Assembly (NCBI GenBank): GCA_036874045.1 | Contig: JAZBRI010000011.1 | Location: 5,146,001-5,210,000, forward strand | Direction: 5' to 3' | DNA length: 64,000 bases | From: Cymodocea nodosa | Lineage: Eukaryota; Streptophyta; Magnoliopsida; Alismatales; Cymodoceaceae | Part shown: in pieces, positions 1 to 12,445 of the stretch | How positions within the stretch are numbered: position 1 is the stretch's first letter | How the letters are laid out: every line of letters starts with the position of its first letter | Made by a program: the position numbers and the translations under genes | Notes under the pieces: model-generated | What the model was told of the DNA's origin: nothing | What the model saw: only the letters and a program-made list of their open reading frames with translations | The model's database searches: none

Positions 1-1500
1 CCTTAAGGCTTACCAAAGGGGGGGTGAATGTTAATAATTCATTTCTTAACCTTTTAGAAGTAGTTTAATGTAAAGACATAGCAAGCACATAATAAAAGAA
101 TTCACACAGAGATTTTAGGTGGTTTACCACTAACGGCTAGTCCACCCCCAAGGGATACTTGGGCTTCACTAAACTCTTGCAAACTTACAATCACTTGCTT
201 TAAGGTTTAAGCAAGAATCAACCAACCATTCACTTGAGCTTCCTTGTCGAAGCTTCAATCAATCCTTTCTTTGAAGTTTTGATCCGTGTACTTCAGTAAA
301 CACTAGCTTGTGAGCAACAGAGTTGAGTGCGTGATGAGCTTCTGAAATTCAGTCTGTAAACATTGAAGATGATTTGATCTCTAAAGCTTTTCTTCTGTTA
401 AGCTTGGTGTAAGTATGTATATGAGTAAAAGCTATCTAAATCCGTTGTCTGTATCTTGTATATATACCAAACATGTGTAACGATCATATTTTCTTCCAAC
501 GGATGTATTCTATTGTACTTGATTAGACTTAAGTCCCAAATATGGTAAGTTACCGTTTAAAAGTTATTTCAAGATGTCCTTCCGATTTTCTTAACCTTTC
601 GGATAGTTAGCTATGTAACTCTCCGAAGAATATCTGTAACTCACCGAAGGATCACTTAAACCTTTCTGCCATGTAGGATTCCAGAATATATACTGCGAGC
701 TGTCATTCAATCGGATACTTATAATTGTAACTTACCGAACAGTTATTTAACTATCGGATAGTTGGCTACAGTAACCCTTCGTTAACTTTCCGATTGCTTT
801 AATTTAGCACGTGCATAAAAGACTGACTTAAGTTTCAGATGGTTATCCCTGTAACTCACCGAAACGCTTCATGATTTTAGATAGTTATTTGTATAACTCT
901 CCGAAATCCTATATGAACTTCTGTCTGGAATTCTACATGTGGGGAATTCAGTGACTTAAGTTTCGAATAGTTAAACTGTAACTCACCGAAAATCTCTTCG
1001 AGATTTCGGATAGTTATCTATCTCTCCGATTTTTCCTTTTAAGCTTTTGACTGCCGGCTTCTCCATTCTACATGTGCGTAATAAGATGACTTAAGTTCCA
1101 AAAAGTTATACCTGTAACTCTCTAAAAAACTCGAATAGTTATCTAACTCTCCAAAAAGAAAACTCGGATAGTTATCTAACTTTCCGAAAAGTCCTTTAAG
1201 CTTCCATTCTATATTTCTGCACGTGATTAATTGAATGACTTAACTTTCAGATTGTTATACTTGTAACTCTTCGAAAAGTCCTTTAAGCTTCTAGATAGTT
1301 AACTCCTTAACTTTTCGATCATTCAATCCTTTCTTAACTGTCCGATTTTCTATAGCAGCACATTCTGAGATTTATTGCAACCTGTTTGCTACTTCGATTT
1401 GTTTGCCTTCTGATCTTTTTGCTGTACTAACTAAACTTGATAAATACAATTCAAAACCTTACATTGATTTTTGCATTATCAAAATCTAGAGGTCCTTTCA
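1..1500 (-). repeat. Element A 3' LTR (lacks its terminal 8 bp)
   Basis: It matches 6420-8049 along its length and ends at GGTCCTTTCA, directly before the polypurine tract. It is built from diverged tandem modules of roughly 100-130 bp. Each carries a CACGTG-like core, GACTTAAGTTT, and facing copies of CGGATAGTTA and TAACTCNCCG. A TATATATA box candidate on the minus strand lies at 459-466. It is about 130 bp shorter than the 5' LTR, which holds one extra module. Confidence 0.93.
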
Positions 1501-1795
1501 ATCTCCCCCTTTTTGATAATGGCAAAAGCCTTACAATGTATTACATGTATTTCTCTCCCTATATATCTATACAAGAAAAACACACGAGTAATACAGAGAT
1601 ATTTCTCCCCCTTTTTTGCCAATTGTCAAAAAGAAGTGAGAAGTCAGATACTGAGTTGGTGGAGCAATTATAGCTGAGTATCAAAATGTCTAAGTTGCTG
1701 TAAAATAGAGATGTTAGTAGAACAAGCTCCTAGTTGTGAGCTTGGAGAGTAGAGATATGAAATTATAAATCACATAAAGAACAAATCCCTAAATT
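1501..1795 (-). other. Element A 3' spacer with two polypurine tracts
   Basis: This short non-coding stretch lies between the end of pol and the 3' LTR. Minus-strand purine tracts AAAAAGGGGGAGAT (1501-1514, next to the LTR) and AAAAAAGGGGGAGA (1604-1617) are visible. The LTR-proximal one is the expected plus-strand priming site. Repeated tracts are known in Sireviruses. There is no room for a third ORF. Confidence 0.85.
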
Positions 1796-4700
1796 TCATC
1801 TAATATGATTAAATGTAGCTTCAGATAATGGTTTGGTGAAGATATTTGCAAGTTGTTCTTTAGTAGAGACATATTCTAAGGAAATATGACCTTTTTCAAC
1901 ATGGTCTCTTAAAAAGTGGTGCCTAATCTTGATATGTTTTGCTGTAGAGTGTAGAACTGTATTTTTGGAGAGATTGATGGCATTCCTGCTATCATAGTAA
2001 ATAATGGTATTCTAAAAATTTAGCTTATAATTTGCTAGAGTTTGTTGCATCCATAAGATCTGTGCACAAGATAGGCCTGTTGCCATATATTCAGCTTCAG
2101 TGGTGGATAGAGCTATAGAGTTTTGTTTCTTGTTGAACCAAGAAACAAGTGAATGACCAAGCAACTAACATGTCCCACTGGTGCTCTTTCGATCTGATTT
2201 TCATCCTACATAATCTACATCACTATATCCTGCTAATATCAATTGATTCTATGAAGAATAAAATAAGACAAAGTCTTTGGTACCTTGTAGATATTTAAAT
2301 ATACGTTTAATTGCTTTTAAGTGTGATGCTTTTGGAGAGGCTTGATATCTTGCACAAGCACAAATACTAAACATTATATTTGGTCTACTGGATGTTAGAT
2401 ACAGAAGTGATCCAATCATGCCTCTGTATTTCTTTTGATCTACTGGAATGCTAGAAATGTCCTTATCAAGTTTTTCATTGGAGTTCATGGGAGTACCTAC
2501 TACTTTGGATCTATCCATACCAAATTTTAAGAGAATCTCTTTGCAAAATTTTTCTTGATTCAGGAAAATGCCATGCTGAAGTTGATGATTTTGTAATCCT
2601 ATAAAGAATTTTAATTCTCAAATTCATTCTTCATTAAGATTTGAAAATCATGACATAGTTTCTCATGTGTGGCACCAAAAATGATATCATCCACGTTGAT
2701 TTGAATAATCAACGTATGAGAACTTTCAGATTTGATGAATAAGTTGTTGTCTGCAGTTCCTATGTTAAACTATTCTCAAGAAGGAAACTCTTCAGTTTAT
2801 CAGACCATGCACATGGTGCTTACTTCAAACCATAGAGAGCTTTATTTAGTTTGTATACATGGTATGGTTTTTCATCATTTTCAAAACCTAGTGGCTATTC
2901 TACATATACTTCTTCTTGCAGAATGCCATTAAGAAATGCACTTTTAACATCCATTTGATAAAGCTTGATTTTCATACTACTTGTAAAGGCAAGTAACATT
3001 CTAATTGCTTCAAGTCTTGCAACAAGTGCAAAAGTTTCTTCATAGTCGATTCCTTCCTATTGGTTGTATCCTTGAGCAACAAGTCTAGCTTTATTTTTGA
3101 TAATACTACCATTATTATCAAGTTTGTTCTTAAACACCCATTTAGTACCAATAATTGATTTTTCGATTGGCCTTTCAATCAAATTCTAGACTTCATTTTT
3201 CTTGAACTGATTTAGTTCCTCTTGCATGGCCATGATCTAGTATTCATTATTGTAGGCATCTTCAACTGTTGAAGGTTCAAGTTCAGACACAAAAGCACAA
3301 TAATTACAAATATTTTGAATTTTGCTTCTTGTTTGAACACCTTGATTTATATTCCCAATAATTTGTCTAATGGGATGTTCAGACTTTGTCTTCCATGCTT
3401 TTTCTGTCTCAATAGGTGTAGGCAGTGTTGAACTATCCTTTTTCTAAGGAATTTTTTGATTTATTAATTCACTTTCACTTTCACTATCTATTTTTAGCCT
3501 ATTCAATTTTCCTACCATATCTTCACCAAAGAATACATTTATTGACTCTTCTACTCTTCTTTCATGTTCAAAATAGACCCTGTAGGCCTTGCTTCTTGAA
3601 GAGTATCCAACAAGTAGAGTAGGATCAGACTTTGCATCAAATTTGTCCTTTTGATCCTTAGTGTTAAGCACAAAACATCTTGATCCAAAGACCTTAAAAT
3701 ATCCAACATTTGGTATTTTACCATACCATAGTTCAAAAGGTGTCTTATGTAGGATAAGTCTAAGGTGAGTTCTGTTTATAGAATAACATGCAGTATTTAT
3801 AGCTTCAGCCCATAGAGACTTTGGTAGATCAGATGCATTAAGAATTGTCCTTGCCATTTCTTGTACTGATTTATTCTTCCTCTCTACAACTCCATTCTGA
3901 GCAGGAGTTCTTGGACATGAGAATTCATGCAGTATGCCAAAAGAATTGCATAATTCTTCAAATCAGAATTTTCAAATTCACCTCCATGATCACTTCTAAT
4001 CTTCTTCACGGTTGATTCTTTTTCATTTTGAATTCTAATACAGAGATGTTTGAATTCATCACAGACTTCATTCTTGTGTGTTAAGAAAATAACCCAAGTG
4101 AATCTTGTATAATCATCAACTACCACTAAGGTATATTTTCTTCCTCCTAAACTAGCTGTCTATGTAGGACTAAACAGGTCCATATGCAATAGATCCAATG
4201 GTTGACATGTGGCAATGTCTTCAATACTCTTGTGTGTTGATTTCTTTTGTTTTCCAATTGTATAGTCACTACACAATTTATCTCTCTTGAATTTGAGCTT
4301 AGACACACCTCTAACAAGATCATGTTTGGTCAATTTTCTTATAAGTCTCAAGTTTGCATGATTTAATCTTTTATGCCATAACCATTCATCTTCATTAGAA
4401 GAAACTAAACATGCATCACTAGATATAATATCACATGGAAATTCCAAAGTATAAATTGAATTATTTCTATATCTAGTAAATTTGATTTCATGTGTATCCT
4501 GTTGTAATATAAAATAGTTTTCTGTAGTAAAAAGTATATTGTAACCTTTGTCACATAATTGACCTACACTTAGCAGATTCTGTTATAAACTATTTACATG
4601 TAAGACATTTTCTATTTTTTCATTTTCAGATGCAACATTTCCTATGATAGTAATTCTACATTTTTCATTGTTACCAAACTTAACAGATCCTAAATTGATT

Positions 4701-4801
4701 GATTTAATAGATTCCAGAAGTCTTTTTTTACCTGTCATATGCTTTGAGCAACTACTGTCAATGATCCACTTGGACATTTGAGCTTTCTTGTCCATGTAGT
4801 C
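1796..4801 (-). pseudogene. Element A pol (protease, integrase, RT, RNase H), degenerate
   Basis: The exon begins at the predicted acceptor with GAC TAC ATG, then protease with DSSCSKHMTG. The usual Copia site is DSG, so the active-site glycine is replaced by serine. The integrase zinc region (about 4160-4420) keeps LWHKRLNH, but its second CXXC cysteine is a tyrosine (CSDY). The integrase core carries VVDDYTRFTW and SDHGGEFEN. RT carries INVDDIIFG near 2660-2690, where most relatives have IYVDDIIFG. RNase H runs to a TGA at 1796-1798. A local frameshift covers about 3444-3857, and several in-frame stops are present. It should be inactive. Confidence 0.88.
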
Positions 4802-5366
4802 CTACAAGTCATGTTGAAATTAAGACTTTTGGTACCCATATCTTCTTGGGTCCATTACTGTTAGTCCTCTATATACTAAACCTGTTGCCTTTTGGTAGCC
4901 ATATAGATGTAGATCTCTTCTTAATGACAAATACAGTTGTACCATCTTTGTAAGATCTAATTTTTCCACCACAGTAAGGGGTTTCCTGTGGTACAGCATA
5001 CCTTAGGCCAAATTTACTTCTTCCTATTCTTTGAGATCCTATGATTTTGTTTAAACTATTTTCACCCTTAGTAAATTTACATATAGTTTTCTTTAAATCC
5101 GTAACTTCAGATAACAGATTTTTATTTTCTTTTTTCAGATCAAAATTTTTACAACTATAGCTATCCATTTTAGTTTTTAATTCCCTATTATCAACTAGGG
5201 CTTTTTCTAGTTCAACAAAAACATCTTCTAGATAGGAATTTAAACTCTTTAATTCTTTCTTGTACTTCTTACATTTTATATATAAGTTATCTACTGTATA
5301 GAGAAGACTATCTATATCTACATCATCATTTTCTTTTTCTGAGCAATAGGGAGATGTAGAACATAC
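4802..5366 (-). other. Predicted gag-pol intron of element A, also encoding the Gag tail
   Basis: On the minus strand the donor reads CAAGAG|GTATGT, a near-perfect consensus, and the acceptor reads ATGACTTGTAG|GAC. The 565-nt segment starts and ends in phase 0, so removing it joins the Gag codon GAG (5369-5367) in frame to Pol at 4801. Unspliced, it encodes a Lys/Glu/Leu-rich, probably coiled-coil tail, with a TAG near 4869 and further stops after a WVPK motif. The acceptor TAG is itself an in-frame stop in the unspliced reading. Compare the equivalent segments in F, G and H. Splicing is inferred, not shown. Confidence 0.6.
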
Positions 5367-6359
5367 CTCTTGTGTAGCAAAGCACACATTTGCAGATGCC
5401 TCCTCATTTGAGTCTGATGAGCTATTGGATGAACTGCTGTCATCCCAAGTGGCTTTCAAGGCCATTTTCTTCTTATTCTTCCTTTTCCATTTATGTTTGT
5501 GCTCCTCCTATTGAAAAGGACAATAAAGTTGAATGTGTCCTAGTTTCTTGCACTTGTAGCATGTAGGGACTTTTAGTTTTGAGGAGCCAGCTTTGCCTCC
5601 TTGTCTCATCATCCTTATGAAGTTCCTGGCCAGCAGTAACACTTCATCCTCATTCGAGATTAGTTGATCTTCTGTTGAGGAAAAAACTAGTTCTTTCTTT
5701 TTCTCTACTTTTCTTTCAGTGACTCCTTCTTCTTCCTTCCATTCCTTCATTTGGACTTCATTGGCTAGAAGGTTTCCCAACAGATCTTCAGCTGAATATT
5801 TCTTCAGATCCTTTGAATCCCGTATGGAAGTATACTTCTGCTTTCATTCGACTGTCAGGCTCCTTAGGATCTTTTGTACCTGTTCACAATTAGAAAAACT
5901 CCTCCCAAGGCCTCTTAGTTCATTCACAATTTCTGTGAATCTAGAAAACATTTTAGTGATACTTTCTTTTTCAAGCATTTTGAATAATTCATATTTTCTT
6001 AACAAAATGCTAATTTTAGTATCTTTAACTTGGCTGGTTCCTTCATATGTAATTTAAAGGATCTTCCAAGCTTCATGGGAGAATTTACAAGTAGATATTT
6101 TATTATACTATTCACTAGTTAGTGCACAGTAAATGGAATTAAGCCCATGAGCATCCATCTAGATGATTCTTTCATCCTCCTCAGTCCAATCACTTTCATG
6201 ACTGATTGGAGTTGGTGTACCACGTACAACCATTCTCCAAAGTTTCATATCTGTACTCTTGAGAAAGTACTCCATCCTATTTTTCCAGTAGCTATAATTG
6301 CTACCATCAAAGAGGGGAGGTCGATGGATATTCTGACCCCCTGCAGTGTGGAAAGTCAT
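5367..6359 (-). pseudogene. Element A gag (capsid and zinc knuckle), with in-frame stops
   Basis: Gag packages the element RNA into cytoplasmic particles. The start at 6359 (MTFHTAGGQN) is the first Met after the PBS and precedes the conserved PPLFDGSNY region. The zinc knuckle CYKCKKLGHIQLYC fits CX2CX4HX4C and lies near 5520-5565. An acidic Ser-rich stretch and ANVCFATQE follow, just before the predicted donor. The whole 331-codon region stays in one frame but has several stops, the first near 6159. Ending at 5367 assumes splicing; unspliced translation would continue into the next segment. Confidence 0.82.
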
Positions 6360-6397
6360 GATCTCAGATAGTTAAATCTATTAACGAGATCAACCTT

Positions 6398-6409
6398 GCT
6401 CTAATACCA
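6398..6409 (-). other. Element A primer-binding site
   Basis: The minus strand reads TGGTATTAGAGC, one base from TGGTATCAGAGC (initiator-Met tRNA 3' end complement). It lies two bases from the 5' LTR end. Confidence 0.9.
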
Positions 6410-6411
6410 AT

Positions 6412-8049
6412 TGTTAGGACCTTAAGGCTTACCAGAGGGGGGGGTGAATGGTAATAATTCGTTTCTTAACCTTTTAGAAGTAGTTTAATGTAAAGAGGTA
6501 GCAAGCACACAATAAAAGAATTCACATAGAGATTTTAGGTGGTTCACCACTAACGGCTAGTCCACCCCCAAGGGATACTTGGGCTTCACTAAACTCTTGC
6601 AAACTTACAATCACTTGCTTTAAGGTTTAAGCAAGAACCAACCAACCATTCACTTGAGCTTCCTTGTCAAAGCTTCAATCAATCCTTTCTTTGATGTTTT
6701 GATCCGTGTACTTCAGTAAACACTAGCTTGTGAGCAACAGAGTTGAGTGCGTGATGAGCTTCTGAAATTCAGTCTGTAAATGTTGAAGATGATTTGATCT
6801 CTAAAGCTTTTCTTTTGTTAAGCTTGGTGTATGTATGTATATGAGCAAAAACTATCTAAATCTGTTGTCTGTATCTTGTATATATACCAAACATGTGTAA
6901 CAATCATATTTTCTTCCAACGGATGTATTCTACTATACTTGATTAGACTTCAGTCCCAAATACGGTAAGTTACCGTTCAGAAAGTTATTTCAAGATGTCT
7001 TTCCGATTTTCTGAACCTTTCGGATAGTTAGTTGTGTAACTCTCCGAAGAATATCTGTAACTCACTGAAAGATCACTTAAACCTTTCTACCATGTAGGAT
7101 TCCAGAATATATACTGCGAGCTGTCATTCAATCAGATACTTATAATTGTAATTTACCGAATAGCTATTTAACTATCGGATAGTTAGCTACAGTAACCCTC
7201 AGTTAACTTTTCGATTGCTTTAATGCAACACGTACATAAAAGACTAACTTAAGTTTCGAATTGTTATCCCTGTAACTCACCGAAACGCTTCAGGATTTCG
7301 AATAGTTATCTTTATAACTCTCCGAAAACTTATTTGAGCTTCTCTTTGGAATTCTACACATGGGAAATTCAATGACTTAAGTTTCAAATAGTTAAACTGT
7401 AACTCATCGAAACTCTCTTGAATGTTTAGATAGTTGCCTTTCTAACTCTCCGAAATCTTATATGAACTTCTGTCTAGAATTTTGCACGTGGGGAATTCAG
7501 TGACTTAAGTTTTAGATAGTTAAACTGTAACTCACCGAAACTCTCTTCGAGATTTCGGATAGTTATCTAACTCTCCGATTTTTCCTTTTAAGCTTTTGAC
7601 TATCGGCTTCTCCATTCTACATGTGCATAATAAGATGACTTAGGTTTTGGAAAGTTATACCTGTAACTCTTCGAAAAACTCGAATAGTTATCTAACTCTC
7701 CGAAAAGAAAACTCGGATTGTTATCTAACTTTCTGAAAAGTCCTTTAAGCTCTTGTTCTGTATTTTTGCACGTGATTAATTGAATGACTTAACTTTCGGA
7801 TAGTTATACCTATAACTCTCCGAAAAGTCCTTTAAGCTTCTAGATAGTTAACTTCTTAACTTTCTGATCATTCAATCCTTTCTTAACTATCTGATTTTCT
7901 GTAGCAGCACATTCTGAGATTTACTGCAACCTGTTTGCTGCTTCGATTTGTCTGCCTTCTATTCCTTTTGCTGTACTAACTAAACTTGATAAATACAATT
8001 CAAAACCCTACATTGATTTTTTCATTATCAAAATCTAGAGGTCCTTTCA
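6412..8049 (-). repeat. Element A 5' LTR (1638 bp)
   Basis: On the plus strand it runs from TGTTAGGACC to GGTCCTTTCA, so on the element strand it has TG...CA ends. The near-complementary terminal stretches TGAAAGGACC and GGTCCTAACA are visible. It has the same modular U3 as the left LTR plus one extra module of about 130 bp around 7330-7460. The flanking plus-strand sequence after 8049 (AGAAC...) is element B integrase, and AGAAC would be the right target-site duplication. Confidence 0.94.
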
Positions 8050-10527
8050 AGAACAACCAGTCTAGGAGGTAAACATTATGCTTTTGTACTAGTTGATGAC
8101 TATTCTAGATTTACTTGGGTCTATTTTCTAGCTAATAAAACTAAAGTTTTTGAAATATTTAAGATATTCTGTAATAAAGTTTAGAATAAGCAAAATGTTA
8201 AAATTCAAAAACTTAGGAGTGATCATGGTGCAGAATTTGATATCAATCAAATGGACACCTTTTGTGAAGAATTAGGCATAGATCATAGGTACTCATTTCC
8301 AAGAGCTCCTTCACAAAATGGGATAGTAGAACATAAAAACAGATCACTTCAGGAAATGTCCAGAACCATGTTAAATGAGAATAAGTTACCCCTATTTCTC
8401 TGGGCAGAAGTAGTTCATATAGCAAGCTATGTTATAAATAGAGTACATCTAAGACCAATTTTAGATAAAACTCCTTATGAGATATGGTATAACAGGGTTC
8501 CCAAAATAAGTTATTTAAAACCCTTTGGATGTAAGTGTTTTATTTTAAGCACTAAGGAACAAAGAGACAAATTTAAAGCCAAATCAGATGAAGGTATTTT
8601 TGTTGGTTATTCCATTAGAAGTAAAGCATATAGAGTTTATAATAAATCAACAAAAACCATTGAGGAAACCCTACATGTGAAATTTCATGAAAATTCTCAT
8701 TTGGATTTAAAACATGTTGAAAACTTTGATTCAGAAATTCTCCCAGAAATAATACCAAATGTTGTTGACAGAGAAATTGATAGATTATCTGACGAAATAA
8801 GAAATCTAAGTTTGAATGATGAAAATTTAGAAGAAAATAATGTCATACCTATAGAAAATGTGGAACAACATAGAAATTGGTGTTATGCTTCATCTCATCC
8901 AATTGATCAGATAATAGGTGATCCTAATCAAGGAGTTAGGACTCGATCATCGATAGTCAACATCTGTGGTGTTTATTCATTTGTTTCTTTACTAGAACCT
9001 AAGAAAATTGAAGATGCCTTAGAAGATGAATTTTGGTATTTAGTTATGCAAGATGATCTAAATCAATTTATAAGAAATGAGGTATGGGATCTAGTTCCAC
9101 CACTTGAAAATTAGTCCATAATAGGAACAAGGTGGGTATTTAAAAACAAAGTAGATCAAGATGGACATATAGTTAAAAATAAAGCTAGATTAGTTGGTCA
9201 AGGTTACAAGCAAGAGGAAGGAATTGACTATGATGAAACATTTGCTCTTGTTGCTAGACTAGAATCAATATGAATTTTGTTAGCATATGCTTGTTATATG
9301 GATTTCAAATTATATCAAATGGATGTTAAGACTGCTTTCTTAAATGGATATATAAAAGAATAAGTGTATGTAAAACAACCTCTAGGTTTTGAAGATTCAA
9401 AACATCCTGAGTTTGTTTACAAGCTTAAGAAGGCACTATATAGCCTTAAATAAGCTCCTAGGTCTTGGTATGAAAGATTATCTAAATTTCTTATGGAAAA
9501 AGGGTATTCTATGGGAAAGGCAGATCACACTCTTTTTATGAAGAAGATCAAAAAAGATATATTAGTAGTTCAAATCTATGTAGATGACATCATATTTGGA
9601 GCAACAAATGATAAATTAGTTGAGTCCTTTTCGGAAGACATGACTAATCAATTTGAAATGAGTATGATGGGTGAACTATCATTTTTCCTAGGCTTACAAA
9701 TTAAGCAATTAGATCAGGGTACTTTTATTTCACAAGAAAAATATACTCAAGATTTATTAAAGAGGTTTGGTTTAGACAACATTAAAACAAAGAATACACT
9801 AATGAGTACTATCACCAAGTTGGATAAAGATGACTTTGGAAAAACTGTAGATGTAAAACAATATAGAAGTATGATTGGTTCATTACTCTATTTAACAGCT
9901 AGCCGACCAGATATTATGTTTAGTGTGTGTACTTGTGCTAGATATCAATCTAATCCTAAGGAATCACACCTACTGGCTGTTAAATGAATTTTTAAATATC
10001 TATTAGGAACCATCAATTTCAGACTATTTTACTTTAAACATAGTTCTTTAAACTTAGTAGGTTATAGTGATGCTGATTTCGCAGGATGTAAGTCTAAAAG
10101 AAAAAGCACTACTAACACTTGTCAATTGTTAGGTAATTCTTTAGTGTCATGGTTCAGCAAAAAGCAAAATTGTGTAGCATTATCTACAACTAAAGCTGAA
10201 TATATAGCTGCTGCACTTTGTTGTGCTCAAATCCTGTATTTCAGACAAACCTTAAAAGATTTTAATTTAGACTATGAACCAACTAAGATTTTCTATGATA
10301 GTAGTTCTACAATAAGTTTATCTAAAAATCTTGTCTTACATTCACGAGCAAAATATATAGAAGTTCAACATCATTTTCTAAGAGATAATGTTATAAAATG
10401 AAAAATAGTATTAAATTTTGTTCCTACCACAGAACAATTAGCAAATCTATTTACAAAACCCTTAGATGAAAATACTTTCTCAAAATTACGATTAGAACTT
10501 AGTATCTGTAGGTTATCTAATATTTAA
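8050..10527 (+). pseudogene. Element B pol 3' part (integrase, RT, RNase H)
   Basis: The first codons after A match the integrase motif SLGGKHYAFVLVDDYSRFTW. Core motifs SDHG and SPRAPSQNGIVE-like sequence follow, then the GYS-RSKAYRVYN region. RT includes [11 protein letters not shown] (near 9577-9610) and [10 protein letters not shown]. RNase H includes ALSTTKAEYIAAALCC, and pol ends at TAA 10525-10527. In-frame stops are seen near 8184, 9112, 9271, 9361, 9451, 9985 and 10399. Those at 9112, 9271 and 9451 are C-to-T changes relative to C. The 8184 stop is shared with H. The copy is inactive. Confidence 0.9.
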
Positions 10528-12445
10528 ATGGTCCTATTCATTGTATTTTGGTTTGTTATAAAGGTAGTTTTAGAATTTAATGTCTTTATTATTAAAAAAA
10601 AAAATCTATTTTCGAATTTCAATTTTCTAGTAAAGAATTTATGAAATTCTGATTTTTATTGAAGTCAATTTATTTAAGAAAAATTCAGAAAAGATTACTT
10701 AAGGAAAGTTAAATTGATTCAATGCGAGTGTCAACTATATTTTTGTTACTTATGTATATGCTATTATAGAAATTTTAATAGGAAAATACATAGAAAGTAT
10801 GTACTTTTTATTAAAGGAAAGTTATTAACATTCTGTTAGAAAAATTAAGCCTTGCGGTTGCCTCTAATTTAAATTTACTATCTTGTTTTATTTTTTATTT
10901 GTTTTTGTCTGCAATTACTTGAGTAATTAAGTCTGTTGGGGGATCTTAAACCCTAGTCACTTAAACCAACTAGTTTGGGATGTGTTGATTGAAAACTCAT
11001 TTTGCATATAACAATCCTAAGCAAGGGATTATATTTAAATTTAAAAAAAAAAAAACCTGTTCTCACTTGTCATTAAGTAACTGGTTATCTTTCCCCTAAG
11101 CAAGAGATTGTGATCACCTAAAAAGATGATATTGTGGGAGGTAATACATAATATATATATATGAATATAAAAAAAAAAGGAGGCAATGTACTCAAGCTTA
11201 ATTTATCTTTCAAGGTGTTATAACAATCCTATCATAATCTATGCATATAATCTTTGTTATTATTATTTTTTTTTATCTACTCTTTACACATAATGTACGA
11301 TATTTATTGTCTTAAGTTTGTGTACTCATTATTGAATTCTTTTTAAGTTTCTAAAGGTATATCTTTATGAATTATCTTTTGTAAATTGACTAAGATAAAA
11401 GCTAGAAAGTCTAAATTGTTAACTCTACTACTTATTTCTGTATTTAATTCAAATTAAAAAAAAAGAGGAGAGACTCAAATCTATTTAAGGCTTAGCATCC
11501 TCTTTAAGTAAGCTATTTGACCTTTTAAAACCAAATCTACTTAGGGCTTGGTAACCCAGATTAAGTATGCCATAGATTCTTTACACTACATTTATGTAGG
11601 GGGAGTAATTTCTCGTATAATAATTCATCTCTTATGAACTATTATATGTTTTCATGAAAGAATCTGCATAATTTCAGCAAATACACTTTAATTAAGTACA
11701 TTTCTGAACTGTCGGTGACTTGCAGGTATTTTAATTCTTAAGTATCCAAATTTTCTATTATTTCGGCAAGTTATATTGCAAGTATCAGACTGTTGTGTTT
11801 TAAAACGTTCAATTGACTATTTTATTATTTCCTAAAGTACATGTGTCGAAACCATAATGCTTGACTTAAGTGGATTTTCGGTAAGTTATCTGTAACTCTC
11901 CGAAATGTGTCTGGGCATCAGAAAGTTAGATTTGTAACAGTCTGAAACATCTCTTTATTATAAAACTACTTAAGTACACGTGTCATGATCTGGAAGATTG
12001 ACTTAAGTTATCTTTCAGAAGGTTATCTGTAACTCTCCAAAATGCACATAAGCATCGGATAGTTAGGTTTATAAGTCTCCGAAACTTTCTGAACACCTTA
12101 AGTTCAAATTGTGCACGTGTTGAATTTCACTACTTTATAATGTCTCAGTTGAAACTCGAACAGTTATGTTTAACTCTTCAACTTTTCACACCTATTCCTT
12201 CAAGAAACTCGAATAGTTATCATAAATCTTCGAGTTTTCTCACTTTTCACTTAGCTTGAAGTTATTTTCTTTATATGAACAGTTACGCTAAGTATTCTAC
12301 AATTGTTGGTTGTAAAACTTGTACAATTATTGCAAGCACTCGAGTTATTTATTGGTAACGGATCTTATATTTATGATTTCAATGATTGAATCCGTTTATC
12401 CATTTATAAACTCGAAGAGTTATAAATGTTTTACTAACAACCTTT
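10528..12445 (+). other. Element B post-pol spacer with an internal PPT-like tract
   Basis: It is non-coding and AT-rich, with several poly-A runs. TTATGTAGGGGGAG at about 11592-11605 looks like a polypurine tract, but no LTR follows it. The same motif sits in the equivalent place in C (32365-32375) and G (49426-49437). Downstream, 11860-12230 repeats CACGTG-like, GACTTAAGT and TAACTCTCCGAAA modules that resemble those of the LTRs. No convincing ORF is visible. Confidence 0.75.

Larger units (their letters stand above)
1..8049 (-). mobile_element. Element A: near-complete Copia (Sirevirus-like) LTR retrotransposon
   Basis: Two long direct repeats (1-1500 and 6412-8049) flank a gag-pol region read on the minus strand. 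The PBS lies next to the right repeat and a polypurine tract next to the left one, so the 5' LTR is on the right. The domain order Gag, protease, integrase, RT, RNase H is that of Ty1/copia, and the Gag motif PPLFDGSNYSYWKNRM resembles Sirevirus Gag. There is no third ORF after pol, unlike C, G and I. The window begins 8 bp inside the left LTR, so the left target-site duplication is not visible. The right flank continues in the integrase of element B, so A inserted into B. Stops and a local frameshift make it defective. Confidence 0.93.
8050..12445 (+). mobile_element. Element B: Copia fragment (same family as C and H), both ends missing
   Basis: It begins abruptly inside integrase, where A inserted. 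The missing 5' half probably lies left of the window. It then runs through RT, RNase H and the post-pol spacer. The spacer matches that of C in inverse orientation (31530-33447) up to ACTAACAACCTTT at about 12445. The match stops there, before the point where ORF3 would start in C. No LTR of its own is present. Confidence 0.88.
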
